Shown one piece after another: positions 42,714 through 52,485 of a stretch of DNA of 64,000 bases. This stretch comes from Arachidicoccus soli (GTDB taxonomy: Bacteria > Bacteroidota > Bacteroidia > Chitinophagales > Chitinophagaceae), in NCBI RefSeq assembly GCF_003600625.1, contig NZ_CP032489.1:2604001-2668000 (forward strand), in the 5' to 3' direction. The notes below the pieces were generated by a model. That model searched no databases. It saw only the letters and a list, made by a program, of their open reading frames with translations, and had not been told where the DNA came from. The translations under genes were made by a program, and so were the position numbers. The number at the start of each line of letters is the position of its first letter. The stretch's first letter is position 1.

Positions 42714-44858
42714 TTATTGTATGACAACCCATTTTTTTATTATATATCGCTCCGCTTTAAATTGTCCTTTACGGGTAACGGTACCTTTGTTTTTATTCCA
42801 TGTTAATGTTACAGTATTATAATGTCCTTCCTTGTAATTAAAAGTTACACCATCATCTTCAAATAAATTAGCAGCTGCAGCCTTGGAGCCATATACATAA
42901 CAGGTAAGCTCAAATTGCGTATTTGGCATTATATATTCAACTGGTTTGGCCAAGGGTAATATAGTACCTTCCTTGATAAAAAGAGGCAGTTGAGTTAATG
43001 TTGGGCTAATTGTATACGTTTTACCTCCTTGGTATTTTTGATTTGTGTTATAGTCATACCAGATGCCGGCGGGCAAATAAACAGATCTTTCCTTATCCTT
43101 TTCCGTTAGAGGTGCAGCTAATATGCTTTTACCAATCATGTATTCATTAGAAAGGTTATAAGTATTTTTATCCTCGGGGTAGTCCACTACTAAAGCCCTG
43201 AATGGAGGAATACCTTTAAAATGATAATCCGCAAATGCATTATATAAGTAGGGAACAAGACTCATCCGGAAAGCTAATAATTGACGGACGTCCCCTTCTA
43301 TTTCTTTGGCATTATCCATCAACTGATTTTCATTGTTCTTTTCTTTATTAATTTGTAGCCATGGTGGGTTTTGAAGATACCAAGAATTAAAAACCATCTG
43401 CGCTGATAAGGCCGCTGTTTGGCACCTTCTCATAAAATCCGTTATCGAATTAGACTCCCTTACCTCTGGCGACCAGATCAGCCCAGAAAAGCCAGTGTTT
43501 AGAATCATTTTAATATATTGATCATGATCGTAAGTATCACTATATAATGCTACTGGAAAGGAAGAAGCGAAGGAGCCTGAAGATCGCACATCCATGAAAG
43601 TGCGCAGATTGGCTTTTTTGTAAATATTGTAAATGGCTTCTTGATACAATATCCCAAACATTTGATGCATCTTCTCTCCGTCTATGCCTGAAGGAAATTC
43701 ACTTAGTTCGGGGAAGCTCCAAGAATTGCTACCAAATGCCAAATTAGAATTATCACATTCGTCCATTTTAAAGCCAGAAATACCGTTCTCTACAAAAGTT
43801 TTCCGGTGGTAGTTTCCGAAAATATTACGGGTAGCAGCATCTGCAAAATCAGGTACTAGACCATTCCAAACTAAATAATTACCGGATTTGTTTTTTAAAG
43901 GCTCATATAAAGGTGATTGAGGAGAGACAAAGGCATGTTCCCATAAATTTATATGAAAGCCTTTCTTTTTCATAGAATCAATAAATCTATTGGGCGTTGG
44001 AAAATAATCCTTATTCCATACATAAGAACAAGAATAGGCCGCTGTTTGCCATTTTGGCTCTAAGCCTAATACGTCGCAAGGAATATGATTACGGCGAAAG
44101 TAATCAGCCATTTTATCAACTTGTCCTTGATTAAAATCAGCTTTTACGCGGTATTTTACTCCGAGCCCCCAGAGTGCGGGTAGGGCGCCTCCTCCTGAGA
44201 ATAGGTTATAACGCTGCAATACATTCATCAGACTAGGCCCTTCAAATACAAATACATCTATTCCTTTTGCTCCCGGAATATCCACAGTTACTTCGCCAGA
44301 TGATTTATTGCTAGTTTTATATAATTCTGCTACGGAATTGCCGTCAGCTTTTGTTGAATTAGAACGAGCGTTGTCCATCAATTTTGCAGTATTGCCACAA
44401 TAAAAAGTTGTATATCGCGCTGTATTTATTAAAATTCCGTATCCTTTGTTGGATACATAGAATGTTTCAGGAGCATGTGTATAACCTCGATCATTCAAGG
44501 GATTGTCATTAACAATAGGTTGTATTTTTAAACCCCGTTGATTAAAAGAACCCATCTGTAAGCCAAACCCATATAATTGTTCATCTTGACCTAAGGGAAC
44601 TTCAACGATTACGCCCCTATTATTAATGTTGATTTTAATATCGTTGATATTGAAAGGTAGCTTGGCTTGTGGCAATGCACCTATTGCTGTTTTCATCGGT
44701 GCTTCCTCGCAAAATCCATAAGGCGTATATTTGTCAGGGGCACCCACTGTAATCATTTTTATACCCGATGCCATGGTTTTAATTTGTGCAAAGGATCTGG
44801 CATTCGTTATCAGTATTAATAAACATAAGGACACCCCAGTGATAATATATTTTTTCAT
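42714..44858 (-). CDS. Glycoside hydrolase family 31 enzyme, exported
   Basis: 714 residues with a signal peptide (about 1-24, ending SFAQ). An N-terminal beta-sandwich precedes the TIM barrel: CDVLGLEPKWQTAAYSCSYV, FHINLWEHAFVSPQSPLYEP and the nucleophile region GISGFKMDECDNSNLAFGS, where the aspartate of KMDE is the expected catalytic nucleophile. ALYSDTYDHDQYIKMIL probably holds the acid/base. A C-terminal beta domain follows. GH31 enzymes cleave alpha-glucosides or alpha-xylosides with retention. Last gene of the SusCD locus. The KxDE form, not WxDxxE, places it in a divergent subgroup, so the exact bond is unclear. Confidence 0.9.
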   Translation of the reverse strand: MKKYIITGVSLCLLILITNARSFAQIKTMASGIKMITVGAPDKYTPYGFCEEAPMKTAIGALPQAKLPFNINDIKININNRGVIVEVPLGQDEQLYGFGLQMGSFNQRGLKIQPIVNDNPLNDRGYTHAPETFYVSNKGYGILINTARYTTFYCGNTAKLMDNARSNSTKADGNSVAELYKTSNKSSGEVTVDIPGAKGIDVFVFEGPSLMNVLQRYNLFSGGGALPALWGLGVKYRVKADFNQGQVDKMADYFRRNHIPCDVLGLEPKWQTAAYSCSYVWNKDYFPTPNRFIDSMKKKGFHINLWEHAFVSPQSPLYEPLKNKSGNYLVWNGLVPDFADAATRNIFGNYHRKTFVENGISGFKMDECDNSNLAFGSNSWSFPELSEFPSGIDGEKMHQMFGILYQEAIYNIYKKANLRTFMDVRSSGSFASSFPVALYSDTYDHDQYIKMILNTGFSGLIWSPEVRESNSITDFMRRCQTAALSAQMVFNSWYLQNPPWLQINKEKNNENQLMDNAKEIEGDVRQLLAFRMSLVPYLYNAFADYHFKGIPPFRALVVDYPEDKNTYNLSNEYMIGKSILAAPLTEKDKERSVYLPAGIWYDYNTNQKYQGGKTYTISPTLTQLPLFIKEGTILPLAKPVEYIMPNTQFELTCYVYGSKAAAANLFEDDGVTFNYKEGHYNTVTLTWNKNKGTVTRKGQFKAERYIIKKWVVIQ

Positions 44859-44897
44859 AATTTTATTTTATGATGAAAGTAAGGCAACAATTCAGTT

Positions 44898-47057
44898 TTA
44901 AGGTGCTTTTTTTAAATCTTCCCATTTTACGACCCAGGAACCATCTTTAGGCCATCCGGGTTCATGAACTCCGTTATCTCCCTCCCAACCTGCGGTCATC
45001 ATGGCCACAGCATAGAGTAAGCCACCATTAGAAGGCAAATAAGGATAGGGATTACCACCTCCCACAAAGCCATGTTCATCAAAGTTGAATTTTTTATAGG
45101 GATGCAAGAGGATGTTTACGGCTTCCTCCGGATGCCCAAGTCTGGCAGCACACATTGATAACATAGGAAAATCCCAGCCCCAACCGGTATCAAACCTCCA
45201 AACCGCCATTACTTTTTGAAATGTTTTTTCCATTATTTTTTGATTGACGCCGTCCCCCGGTAGCATCCCAAAAATACCAGTCATAGCCGGATGTTCAAAA
45301 TTGTATTTGGTCCACATACTATCTATATTCTCCCACTGCAAATAAAGACTGTCTTTTACAGGTATAGGTGCTAATTTCTTCAGAACATCTGCCCATTTAT
45401 TGTTAGGTGGAAGATGTAGGCGTTTACGCCACCGCTCCGCAGTGCGGAGGCCAAAGCGCCAATAGGAAAGCTCAAAAGCCGGGTTCTCCGTTGTTAGGGG
45501 ATCATTGTTCTCTGGAACTGTCTTTATTGGTGGGCCTAAAACATATTGCTTTCTTTTTTTATCAAAATACGCATAGGAGGCCAGAAAATCTGCTGTCTGT
45601 TCCACAATCTTATCCCAGTTTTTAAGGGTTTGCAGACTGGGATGTGCACGGTAATCAAGTTCTGCAAAAAATATGGGATGAGGCTGTTGCCAAATTAAAA
45701 AAGCATGGGTTACATCAGGCCATTCACGTCCATTAGGACCTGTACACTTGGGCCATCTTGCCCCTTTATAACCCTGTAATTCTGCCCTTTGAATGGAGGA
45801 CTTAAGATTGTCGGCATAAACATGAATACTCTTGTTTAACAATGGCCAGCGATCCCATAGCGCATAGTGTGCAGCGTGCCACCAATACATTTCATAATGG
45901 AATCTACCATACCAGCTGTTGTTCACGAGTCCTGTTTCTGCCGGCGGATAATTACCAGCTGCATTTATTGCCATAATATACTCTGACAATACGACTCTGC
46001 GTTCCAGCTCAAACCATCTCGAGTCTTTACTCCCTGAGAGATCAATAGCTCCTCCTTTATTCCAAAAAGCCGCCCAATGTTTTGCACTGCTATATTTGAT
46101 AGCACTAAAACTGGGAAGCGGGAAGGTTATTTTTGAAGGAGAAAAATCAAAAGTATATTCTACTGAATTTTCATTTCCGGCCGGTATCAGCATATAATGA
46201 TGAGCTGCTAATTGCTGCACCCTTCCATCACCTGTCCAATAGCAACCTACCCGATAGCTTGTACTATCTAATCTCCTATGAAATAATATAGAGTTCTTAT
46301 GAACTAAAGATAATGTGGTTTGATGTAAAAAAGGTTTTGTATAATCAGACCCATTGCTAAAATAATCTAGGCTTGCATAAGGGAATTTTATAAACACACT
46401 TAATCTATGTTGAGATATAAGTGCTGATTCTATTCTGAACCCGAGTATATCCTTGTTTCCATCGCATATGGTCATAACTTTCACCTTCTCCCCTTCGATG
46501 GTGAAATTACTTTCTGCCATGCCATTCCATAAATTTAAACGCTGGGATGGATTAACTAAATCAGCAATTTTTGCGATGCTGCCGTCCTTCTTTTTTAATA
46601 CCAACCCGATACTCCCTAAATTAAAACGGTGTGGATTACTAGCTAACCATCTCGTTAATAAAGGTTCTTGAGGATTAGGCAGGTCGTAAGGTATCATTCT
46701 CCCATGAGTCGCAACAAGGGTCTTTTTAAAAGAGGCCGGGTTCTTGCCCTTAGGGGGTGGGGTGCTATGCCAACTCCACTGAGACATTGTTGTGAACTGA
46801 TCATTGAAAGTCTGCATACCAGTAATATCAAACCCATAGGCAAAATTGCCGTTACCCACTTGTGTAGGACCAGCGAAATTCGGATTTGTCAGCACTAAAT
46901 TGTGGCGGGTAACGACAGCTTTCCGGTTAATTGTCCCATAGGGGACTTCTTGTGCTTGCGCCTCATTGCCGAATAAAAACAGCAGCAGGAGCGTACTAAT
47001 AAGGATATTAATATTGGTCAGGTGGATACGTTCCATCATATATAAGATAAAATACAA
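44898..47057 (-). CDS. Exported (alpha/alpha)6-barrel glycosidase-like protein, GH65/GH95-like
   Basis: 719 residues. A signal peptide ends at EAQAQ; MERIHLTNIN (47036) is the more natural start. The N-terminal part (40-340) looks like a beta-sandwich; the second half has helical-barrel motifs: WYGRFHYEMYWWHAAHYALW, LQGYKGARWPKCTGPNGREW and PDVTHAFLIWQQPHPIFFAE. The GYKGARWPK stretch recalls GH65 (GYKGARFPW) and the two-domain layout recalls GH65/GH95. I cannot assign a family with certainty. It sits between SusD and GH31 in the locus, so it should act on the same glycan outside the cytoplasm. Confidence 0.6.
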   Translation of the reverse strand: MYFILYMMERIHLTNINILISTLLLLFLFGNEAQAQEVPYGTINRKAVVTRHNLVLTNPNFAGPTQVGNGNFAYGFDITGMQTFNDQFTTMSQWSWHSTPPPKGKNPASFKKTLVATHGRMIPYDLPNPQEPLLTRWLASNPHRFNLGSIGLVLKKKDGSIAKIADLVNPSQRLNLWNGMAESNFTIEGEKVKVMTICDGNKDILGFRIESALISQHRLSVFIKFPYASLDYFSNGSDYTKPFLHQTTLSLVHKNSILFHRRLDSTSYRVGCYWTGDGRVQQLAAHHYMLIPAGNENSVEYTFDFSPSKITFPLPSFSAIKYSSAKHWAAFWNKGGAIDLSGSKDSRWFELERRVVLSEYIMAINAAGNYPPAETGLVNNSWYGRFHYEMYWWHAAHYALWDRWPLLNKSIHVYADNLKSSIQRAELQGYKGARWPKCTGPNGREWPDVTHAFLIWQQPHPIFFAELDYRAHPSLQTLKNWDKIVEQTADFLASYAYFDKKRKQYVLGPPIKTVPENNDPLTTENPAFELSYWRFGLRTAERWRKRLHLPPNNKWADVLKKLAPIPVKDSLYLQWENIDSMWTKYNFEHPAMTGIFGMLPGDGVNQKIMEKTFQKVMAVWRFDTGWGWDFPMLSMCAARLGHPEEAVNILLHPYKKFNFDEHGFVGGGNPYPYLPSNGGLLYAVAMMTAGWEGDNGVHEPGWPKDGSWVVKWEDLKKAP

Positions 47058-47286
47058 ATCATTAATAAAGACATTAAATATTTAATTTTCCAGAAAATGC
47101 ATGTCCAAACAATACTAAGGTTTTTCTCTAAACTCCGGTCTAAGAATGGGAAGACAGATCCACTTTAAATGTATACCTGCAAGGCCATTAAAATTATTCA
47201 AAACTACGGACAACAATAGTTGTCCGTAAATAATAATTTCAAATAATATGCGCCATTAGGGCTTTCATTAAAGGTACGGTCAAATT

Positions 47287-48915
47287 TCAATATCCTGGAT
47301 TTTGAATAAGAGAACCTTGGCTTTTAGAAATTTCGGAACGTGGTATTGGCATCAAATAATGTTGCGGGAGAAAAGACCTCTTTTCAAGCGTATCTATTTG
47401 GTAAACCTTTGTTCCGTTTGACTGTTTGGTTATATGCATACGAAGTATCGGAATATTCTCCGTTACTTCAGCTATTTTCCAACGACGTACGTCAAAGAAG
47501 CGAAGCCCTTCAAAAGCAAATTCAACTCGGCGCTCTTCTTGAATGTCTGCCCTTAAAGCATCCCCTGAACTGGTTACAGGAGGCATATGTACACTAGGAC
47601 GCGCCCGAACGAGATTGATATATTGGCGTGCAACGGCTTCATTACCCAATTCAAACTCTGCTTCAGCATAATTTAGGAGAACCTCCGCATATCGAAAAAA
47701 TATCCAGGGATTTGTCGGTTTTACTGTAGAGCCTGTTGGCGGGATACTTTCTACCACCCCTTTCTTATAGGCATATGAAGTCAAGGAAGCGTTCCATGGC
47801 TGTACGCTGCTGCCGGGGGAATCTAATCCTCCATCAAAAGTTTCCGTTACCCGTCCTTGCCAAAGTGAACCATCATGCAAAATAGACGCGTCTAACCTTG
47901 GATCACGACCTACATAAGGATTATTGGGATCATAACCTGATCCGGGGTTCAACACAAGGCTGCCATCGGGCTGCTGTTTGTAAGGCAGCATACCGGTTGC
48001 AGCCATTTCATAAGCATTAACCTGGTTTTGAGACGGGTTTTGGGAGGTCCAGCCATTTGAGCCATTACGACCTTCTTCCAGCGAAAAATTCGTTGAATTA
48101 GCCTGAGTAAAATACCGCGCGAAAATGATTTCATTATTATCTGTCAGAAAAGTACTTTGGTAATCAGGATTTAATGAATATCCTGCATTTAACAATGCAG
48201 CTGAAGCATCTGCAGCGGCTTGCCATTTTGTATTATCATGATTAGGATTATTCAGTAGACTGGCATCATACAGCAGTACACGTGCTTTAAGTGCCAGGCA
48301 AGCATTAGCAGATGCTCTTCCTTTTTCATCTGCAGGCTGATTAGGAGGTAGATCGGCGGCAGCGGAATCCAATTGAGAATCGATAAACTTCACACAAGCA
48401 TCATAAGATGACTGAGTGACTTTAAAATCATCATGAAGCCCGAATACGTGGGTAATTATAGGTACCCCGCCATAGCGCCAGATCAGATTCGCATAGATAT
48501 AGGCCCTAAGAAATCTCATTTCCGCAATTGCGCCTGCTTTAAATGTAGCATCGACTGGGGCAGCATCTATTTTCGAAAAGAAAACATTGATATTGTAAAT
48601 ATAGCCGTAGGCAAAGTTCCAGTAATCAATCTTATTAGAAAAATTAGTGACATTGTCTTGTGTCAATTGCCCCCTTTGTACCATATACAAATTGCCAAAT
48701 TGATGGATATTGAATGCCTCATCATCTGCTGCGGCAAGAAGATCGTTCTGATATCCATGTAACAATACGTTATACTGCGCATTTACATACAGCTGGATAA
48801 GGTTCTGATTACTCCAGGTATTGGCATCAGAAATTGTATCCAAAGGTGTTAATTCAAGTTTATTACAAGATATTGCCGTAAGAACAACGGCTAATATATA
48901 AATAATTTTTTTCAT
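47287..48915 (-). CDS. SusD/RagB family outer-membrane lipoprotein
   Basis: 542 residues. The signal peptide has the lipobox LTAISCNKLEL (cysteine at about residue 17). SusD features: NTWSNQNLIQLYVNAQYNVL, FAYGYIYNINVFFSKIDAAP, AEMRFLRAYIYANLIWRYGG, ALKARVLLYDASLLNNPNHD and the C-terminal IQEERRVEFAFEGLRFFDVR, with a closing YLMPIPRSEISKSQG. SusD is a glycan-binding lid on the SusC transporter at the cell surface. It follows susC by 27 nt. Confidence 0.95.
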   Translation of the reverse strand: MKKIIYILAVVLTAISCNKLELTPLDTISDANTWSNQNLIQLYVNAQYNVLLHGYQNDLLAAADDEAFNIHQFGNLYMVQRGQLTQDNVTNFSNKIDYWNFAYGYIYNINVFFSKIDAAPVDATFKAGAIAEMRFLRAYIYANLIWRYGGVPIITHVFGLHDDFKVTQSSYDACVKFIDSQLDSAAADLPPNQPADEKGRASANACLALKARVLLYDASLLNNPNHDNTKWQAAADASAALLNAGYSLNPDYQSTFLTDNNEIIFARYFTQANSTNFSLEEGRNGSNGWTSQNPSQNQVNAYEMAATGMLPYKQQPDGSLVLNPGSGYDPNNPYVGRDPRLDASILHDGSLWQGRVTETFDGGLDSPGSSVQPWNASLTSYAYKKGVVESIPPTGSTVKPTNPWIFFRYAEVLLNYAEAEFELGNEAVARQYINLVRARPSVHMPPVTSSGDALRADIQEERRVEFAFEGLRFFDVRRWKIAEVTENIPILRMHITKQSNGTKVYQIDTLEKRSFLPQHYLMPIPRSEISKSQGSLIQNPGY

Positions 48916-48942
48916 ATCTTTATTATTAAAAGATTACATTAA

Positions 48943-51900
48943 TTAAAAGGTTACATTAACGCCAAAACTTATGACACGTTGTGGTGGATAATACCAGTAA
49001 TCTGTCGTTTCCGGATCAAATCCCATTGCTTTCATGTGATCATAGATTAGGAATAAATTACTCGCACTGACAGAAAACCGTAAATTTTGTATGCCTATTT
49101 TTTTGATTTTATTTTGAGGTAGATTATAACCAAAAGATACGTTTTTAACCCTTAAAAATCCGGCATTAATGAGCCATTGTGTAGAATTTATGGTATTGTT
49201 ATTCATGACCTCATAGCTTGCCCTTGGCATAGTTGCATTTGTATTTGTTGGTGTCCATCGATCAGTGGCTCTCCAATTTAGAAAATTACCTAATGAATAA
49301 CTCATTACCGGGAAATAACCGCCAAAAAACTGTTTGGCATCTCCCTGCCCTTGCAAGAGTATGGATAAGTCAAACCCTTCATATCTAAAGCTGGCATTAA
49401 ACCCAAAGGTCAACTGTGGAATATTTGTTTGATCTTCTAAAATTTGATCGCGGGAATCAATCGATCCGTCATGATTTATATCTGCATAGATAATATCACC
49501 TGGTACAGTGCCGGGCAGATGCGGCAGAGCAGTGATTTCAGCGGCATCTTTGAAAATACCAATAGCCTTGTAATAAAGGCCAGCACCAATTGGATGACCT
49601 TCAGCTAGTTGATATGGTTCTAAGCCAGGCTGTGCGTTGCCGTATATGACTTTGTTTCTAGAATAAGCTAGATTTCCGGAAAGATTATATTTAAACTTAT
49701 GTTGGTTATTGGCATGCGTAAGAACCAATTCAAACCCTTTATTGTCAACGATACCAATATTTTCGTCTGGCAATGTTAGCCCAGTGTAACCTGGGACTAC
49801 TGATGCAGCAGTAGTTAAAATATTTGATCTTCTGGTTTGAAAATAATCAAATGTAATACCTAAAAGGCCTTTCCACAATGTAGCGTCTAAACCAATATTT
49901 CCTGTTTTCGCAGTTTCCCAGGTAATATTGGGGTTGGGAACACCTGTTTGCACTAAACCAGTAACATCACTTCCTCCTATCACATAGTTATTCCCATATC
50001 CATAGGTTGTCAAATATTGAAAAGCACTGACCAAATCATTACCCATTACACCATAGGAAGCGCGAAGTTTAAGTTCATTTATAAAAGTGTATTTTTTCAT
50101 AAACGGCTCTTCTGATAACCGCCAGCCAGCGGAAGCACTTGGAAAGTATCCCCACCGTTTATTAGCCGGAAAATTGGGAGATCCGTCGCGTCTCATTGTA
50201 AATTCGGCTAAATATTTTCCGGCATAATCATAGTTAATTCTTCCAAATTCACTCTTTCTGGCTGTTTGCGAGGCAGAGCCATTATTAGACTGCTGCGTGG
50301 GATCACTACTTCCTGCAAATATCTGGGGAAGCACAATTGACGCAAAATTACTCCTATACGCCTCATCGAAGTTGCTATATGTTGAAGTTTGTTCATAACC
50401 CAATAATGCTTTTATGTTATGTAATCCAAATTTTCGTTCATAATGAATTTTGGCAGTTAAATATAGCAACGACCCGAGCGATATATTATCATCCAAATTC
50501 GCTTGATCCGTTCCCACTCCGGAGCGACCTTGCGTTAATGCACCGGTTGCTGGATCCTTGTAATACACATAATCGGGCGTCAAGAAGGTCTTCCGAAAGG
50601 TGCTGTTGGGATCATAACTACCGCTACCTTCTAGGGATAAGCCTTTCACCCAGGGCAGCTGCCAATTCATATACCCCGTACTTTGAAATGTATTAACCTT
50701 ACTATTTTGATATCCGGCGTTATCATTTACCCAGTTGAGAATATTTTCACTCCCTCTAAGTGGTTGAAGATATTTGGTGCCTGGCCAGTATGGCTGCCAG
50801 TTAGGTTGATAAAGAAAAATATGACTATTAAGTTCATTTGCGCTCCGATAAGGTGCATCCGTAGATGGGTAATGATTATTATCCACCCGCCCTGCTAAAT
50901 TCACACCTACTTTCAGATATTTTGTTACTTGAACATCAATATTTGCTCTAAGATTGTATTGTTGTATATTTTCTGTACCATTCTTATATTGTCCATCTTG
51001 ATAAACCTGGCCAAAGGAAAGAAAATAGGTTGTGCCATTCTTGCCTCCCGATACAGAGAGATTAGCCCTATGCTGGGGTGTCCAGTTCTTAACAATAAAA
51101 TTGTACCAATCTGTATTGGGAAAATTCGGGTCATTCCCCGCTTTATATTTTGCCAAATCTGAATCTGAATAAGCTGGACTCAGCCCCTGCTGCGCATTAA
51201 TTTCATTGGACACCTGTCCAAAAGTATAAGAATTTGCCATTATAGGATTTCTCGTGGGTTGGCTTATTCCTTCGTTATAAGAGAAATTAATTTTTGGAGA
51301 AGCACCTGGAGTTCCTTTTTTTGTAGTCACCAATATCACTCCGTTAGCAGCTTCTGCGCCATAGATGGCTGCAGAAGCATCTTTCAAAACAGAGATACTT
51401 TCTATATCATTTGGATTAAGCTGTCCTAACCCTCCTCTTTCTACCCCATCAATAATGACAAGTGGTGAAGTATTTCCAGTTGTGCTCATACCTCTGATGA
51501 GAATAGATGGATTGTCTCTGCCTGGCTCACCTGTTGGAGAATTGATAATCACGCCAGGTAATTGCCCTGCCAGTGAGCTTGCAATGTTGATGGCCGGATT
51601 TTTAGTAATATCATCCCCTTTGACTTCTGTTACAGACCCTGTTAATGTAGCTTTCTTTTGCACTCCATAACCTACGACAACAAAGTCATTTAGTTCTGAT
51701 GGTAAAAGGTGCAATTGAGCGGTATATTGTGCATTATGATTAAGCGTAATCCGCAGAGTTCTGTAGCCAACATAGCTAATAAGTAATATGCCATCATTGG
51801 GAACGTTATCTAAGGATACATCCCCATTTTTGTCAGTTTTTCCTCCAAACCCCGTACCCTCAATTTGTACGCTGGCATTTTCCATTGCGGCACCAGTTGT

Positions 51901-52422
51901 GTCCGTGACGTGCACCAATATATGTTTATTTGGAAGGTCAAGGTATTCTGATTTAATCATTTTAGGATCTATTATAAAAGGCTTTTCCTTAATGACGACA
52001 ACTGTTCCAATTTTCGAGTATGTGAGTTGAGGTTGTTGCTCGAAAAATTTTTCCAAAACCTCATCAAGGCTCACATTCTTTAAATTGATAGATACCGGTG
52101 ATACAGCCAATCTGAGCGATGATTGATCATAAATAAAATTGCATCCACTTGCCTTTTCAATTGTGGTGATCACTTTTTCAAAGGGTGCTTTTTTCTCAGA
52201 AATAGTTATTTTCTGGCCGACGATATTTGCAGATGCATGTAAACATACGATCGTCAAAAAAAAGGCTGTTAATTTCATCTTAAGCCATTTTTTGTTAATA
52301 GTGACATGATAGGAGCCTATTATAGGCTTCGCTTTTTTGTCAAAAAGATTTAAAGGCATACTTTTGTTTTGTTTGGGTGAAACAATGAATCTTCCTAAAA
52401 CTATATTTATTGAGCAATCCAA
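48943..52422 (-). CDS. SusC/RagA TonB-dependent outer-membrane transporter with STN domain
   Basis: 1,159 residues as drawn; the true start is probably one of the inner ATGs (MPLNLFDKK at 52359 or MKLTAFFLT at 52278, the start of the signal peptide). Domains: STN sensor (ISEKKAPFEKVITTIEKASG), carboxypeptidase-D-like domain (DTTGAAMENASVQIEGTGFG), plug with GYGVQKKATLTGSVTEVKGD and the SusC motif SVLKDASAAIYGAEAANGVI, and a 22-strand barrel ending in RVISFGVNVTF. It imports oligosaccharides powered by TonB. The STN domain is the part that signals to the FecR anti-sigma factor next door. Confidence 0.95.
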   Translation of the reverse strand: MDCSINIVLGRFIVSPKQNKSMPLNLFDKKAKPIIGSYHVTINKKWLKMKLTAFFLTIVCLHASANIVGQKITISEKKAPFEKVITTIEKASGCNFIYDQSSLRLAVSPVSINLKNVSLDEVLEKFFEQQPQLTYSKIGTVVVIKEKPFIIDPKMIKSEYLDLPNKHILVHVTDTTGAAMENASVQIEGTGFGGKTDKNGDVSLDNVPNDGILLISYVGYRTLRITLNHNAQYTAQLHLLPSELNDFVVVGYGVQKKATLTGSVTEVKGDDITKNPAINIASSLAGQLPGVIINSPTGEPGRDNPSILIRGMSTTGNTSPLVIIDGVERGGLGQLNPNDIESISVLKDASAAIYGAEAANGVILVTTKKGTPGASPKINFSYNEGISQPTRNPIMANSYTFGQVSNEINAQQGLSPAYSDSDLAKYKAGNDPNFPNTDWYNFIVKNWTPQHRANLSVSGGKNGTTYFLSFGQVYQDGQYKNGTENIQQYNLRANIDVQVTKYLKVGVNLAGRVDNNHYPSTDAPYRSANELNSHIFLYQPNWQPYWPGTKYLQPLRGSENILNWVNDNAGYQNSKVNTFQSTGYMNWQLPWVKGLSLEGSGSYDPNSTFRKTFLTPDYVYYKDPATGALTQGRSGVGTDQANLDDNISLGSLLYLTAKIHYERKFGLHNIKALLGYEQTSTYSNFDEAYRSNFASIVLPQIFAGSSDPTQQSNNGSASQTARKSEFGRINYDYAGKYLAEFTMRRDGSPNFPANKRWGYFPSASAGWRLSEEPFMKKYTFINELKLRASYGVMGNDLVSAFQYLTTYGYGNNYVIGGSDVTGLVQTGVPNPNITWETAKTGNIGLDATLWKGLLGITFDYFQTRRSNILTTAASVVPGYTGLTLPDENIGIVDNKGFELVLTHANNQHKFKYNLSGNLAYSRNKVIYGNAQPGLEPYQLAEGHPIGAGLYYKAIGIFKDAAEITALPHLPGTVPGDIIYADINHDGSIDSRDQILEDQTNIPQLTFGFNASFRYEGFDLSILLQGQGDAKQFFGGYFPVMSYSLGNFLNWRATDRWTPTNTNATMPRASYEVMNNNTINSTQWLINAGFLRVKNVSFGYNLPQNKIKKIGIQNLRFSVSASNLFLIYDHMKAMGFDPETTDYWYYPPQRVISFGVNVTF

Positions 52423-52485
52423 ATTCGCCGGAAGTGCTTGAGCTCACTTTCGGCTTTTTAATGGATAATGTCCCTGGCTAAAATC

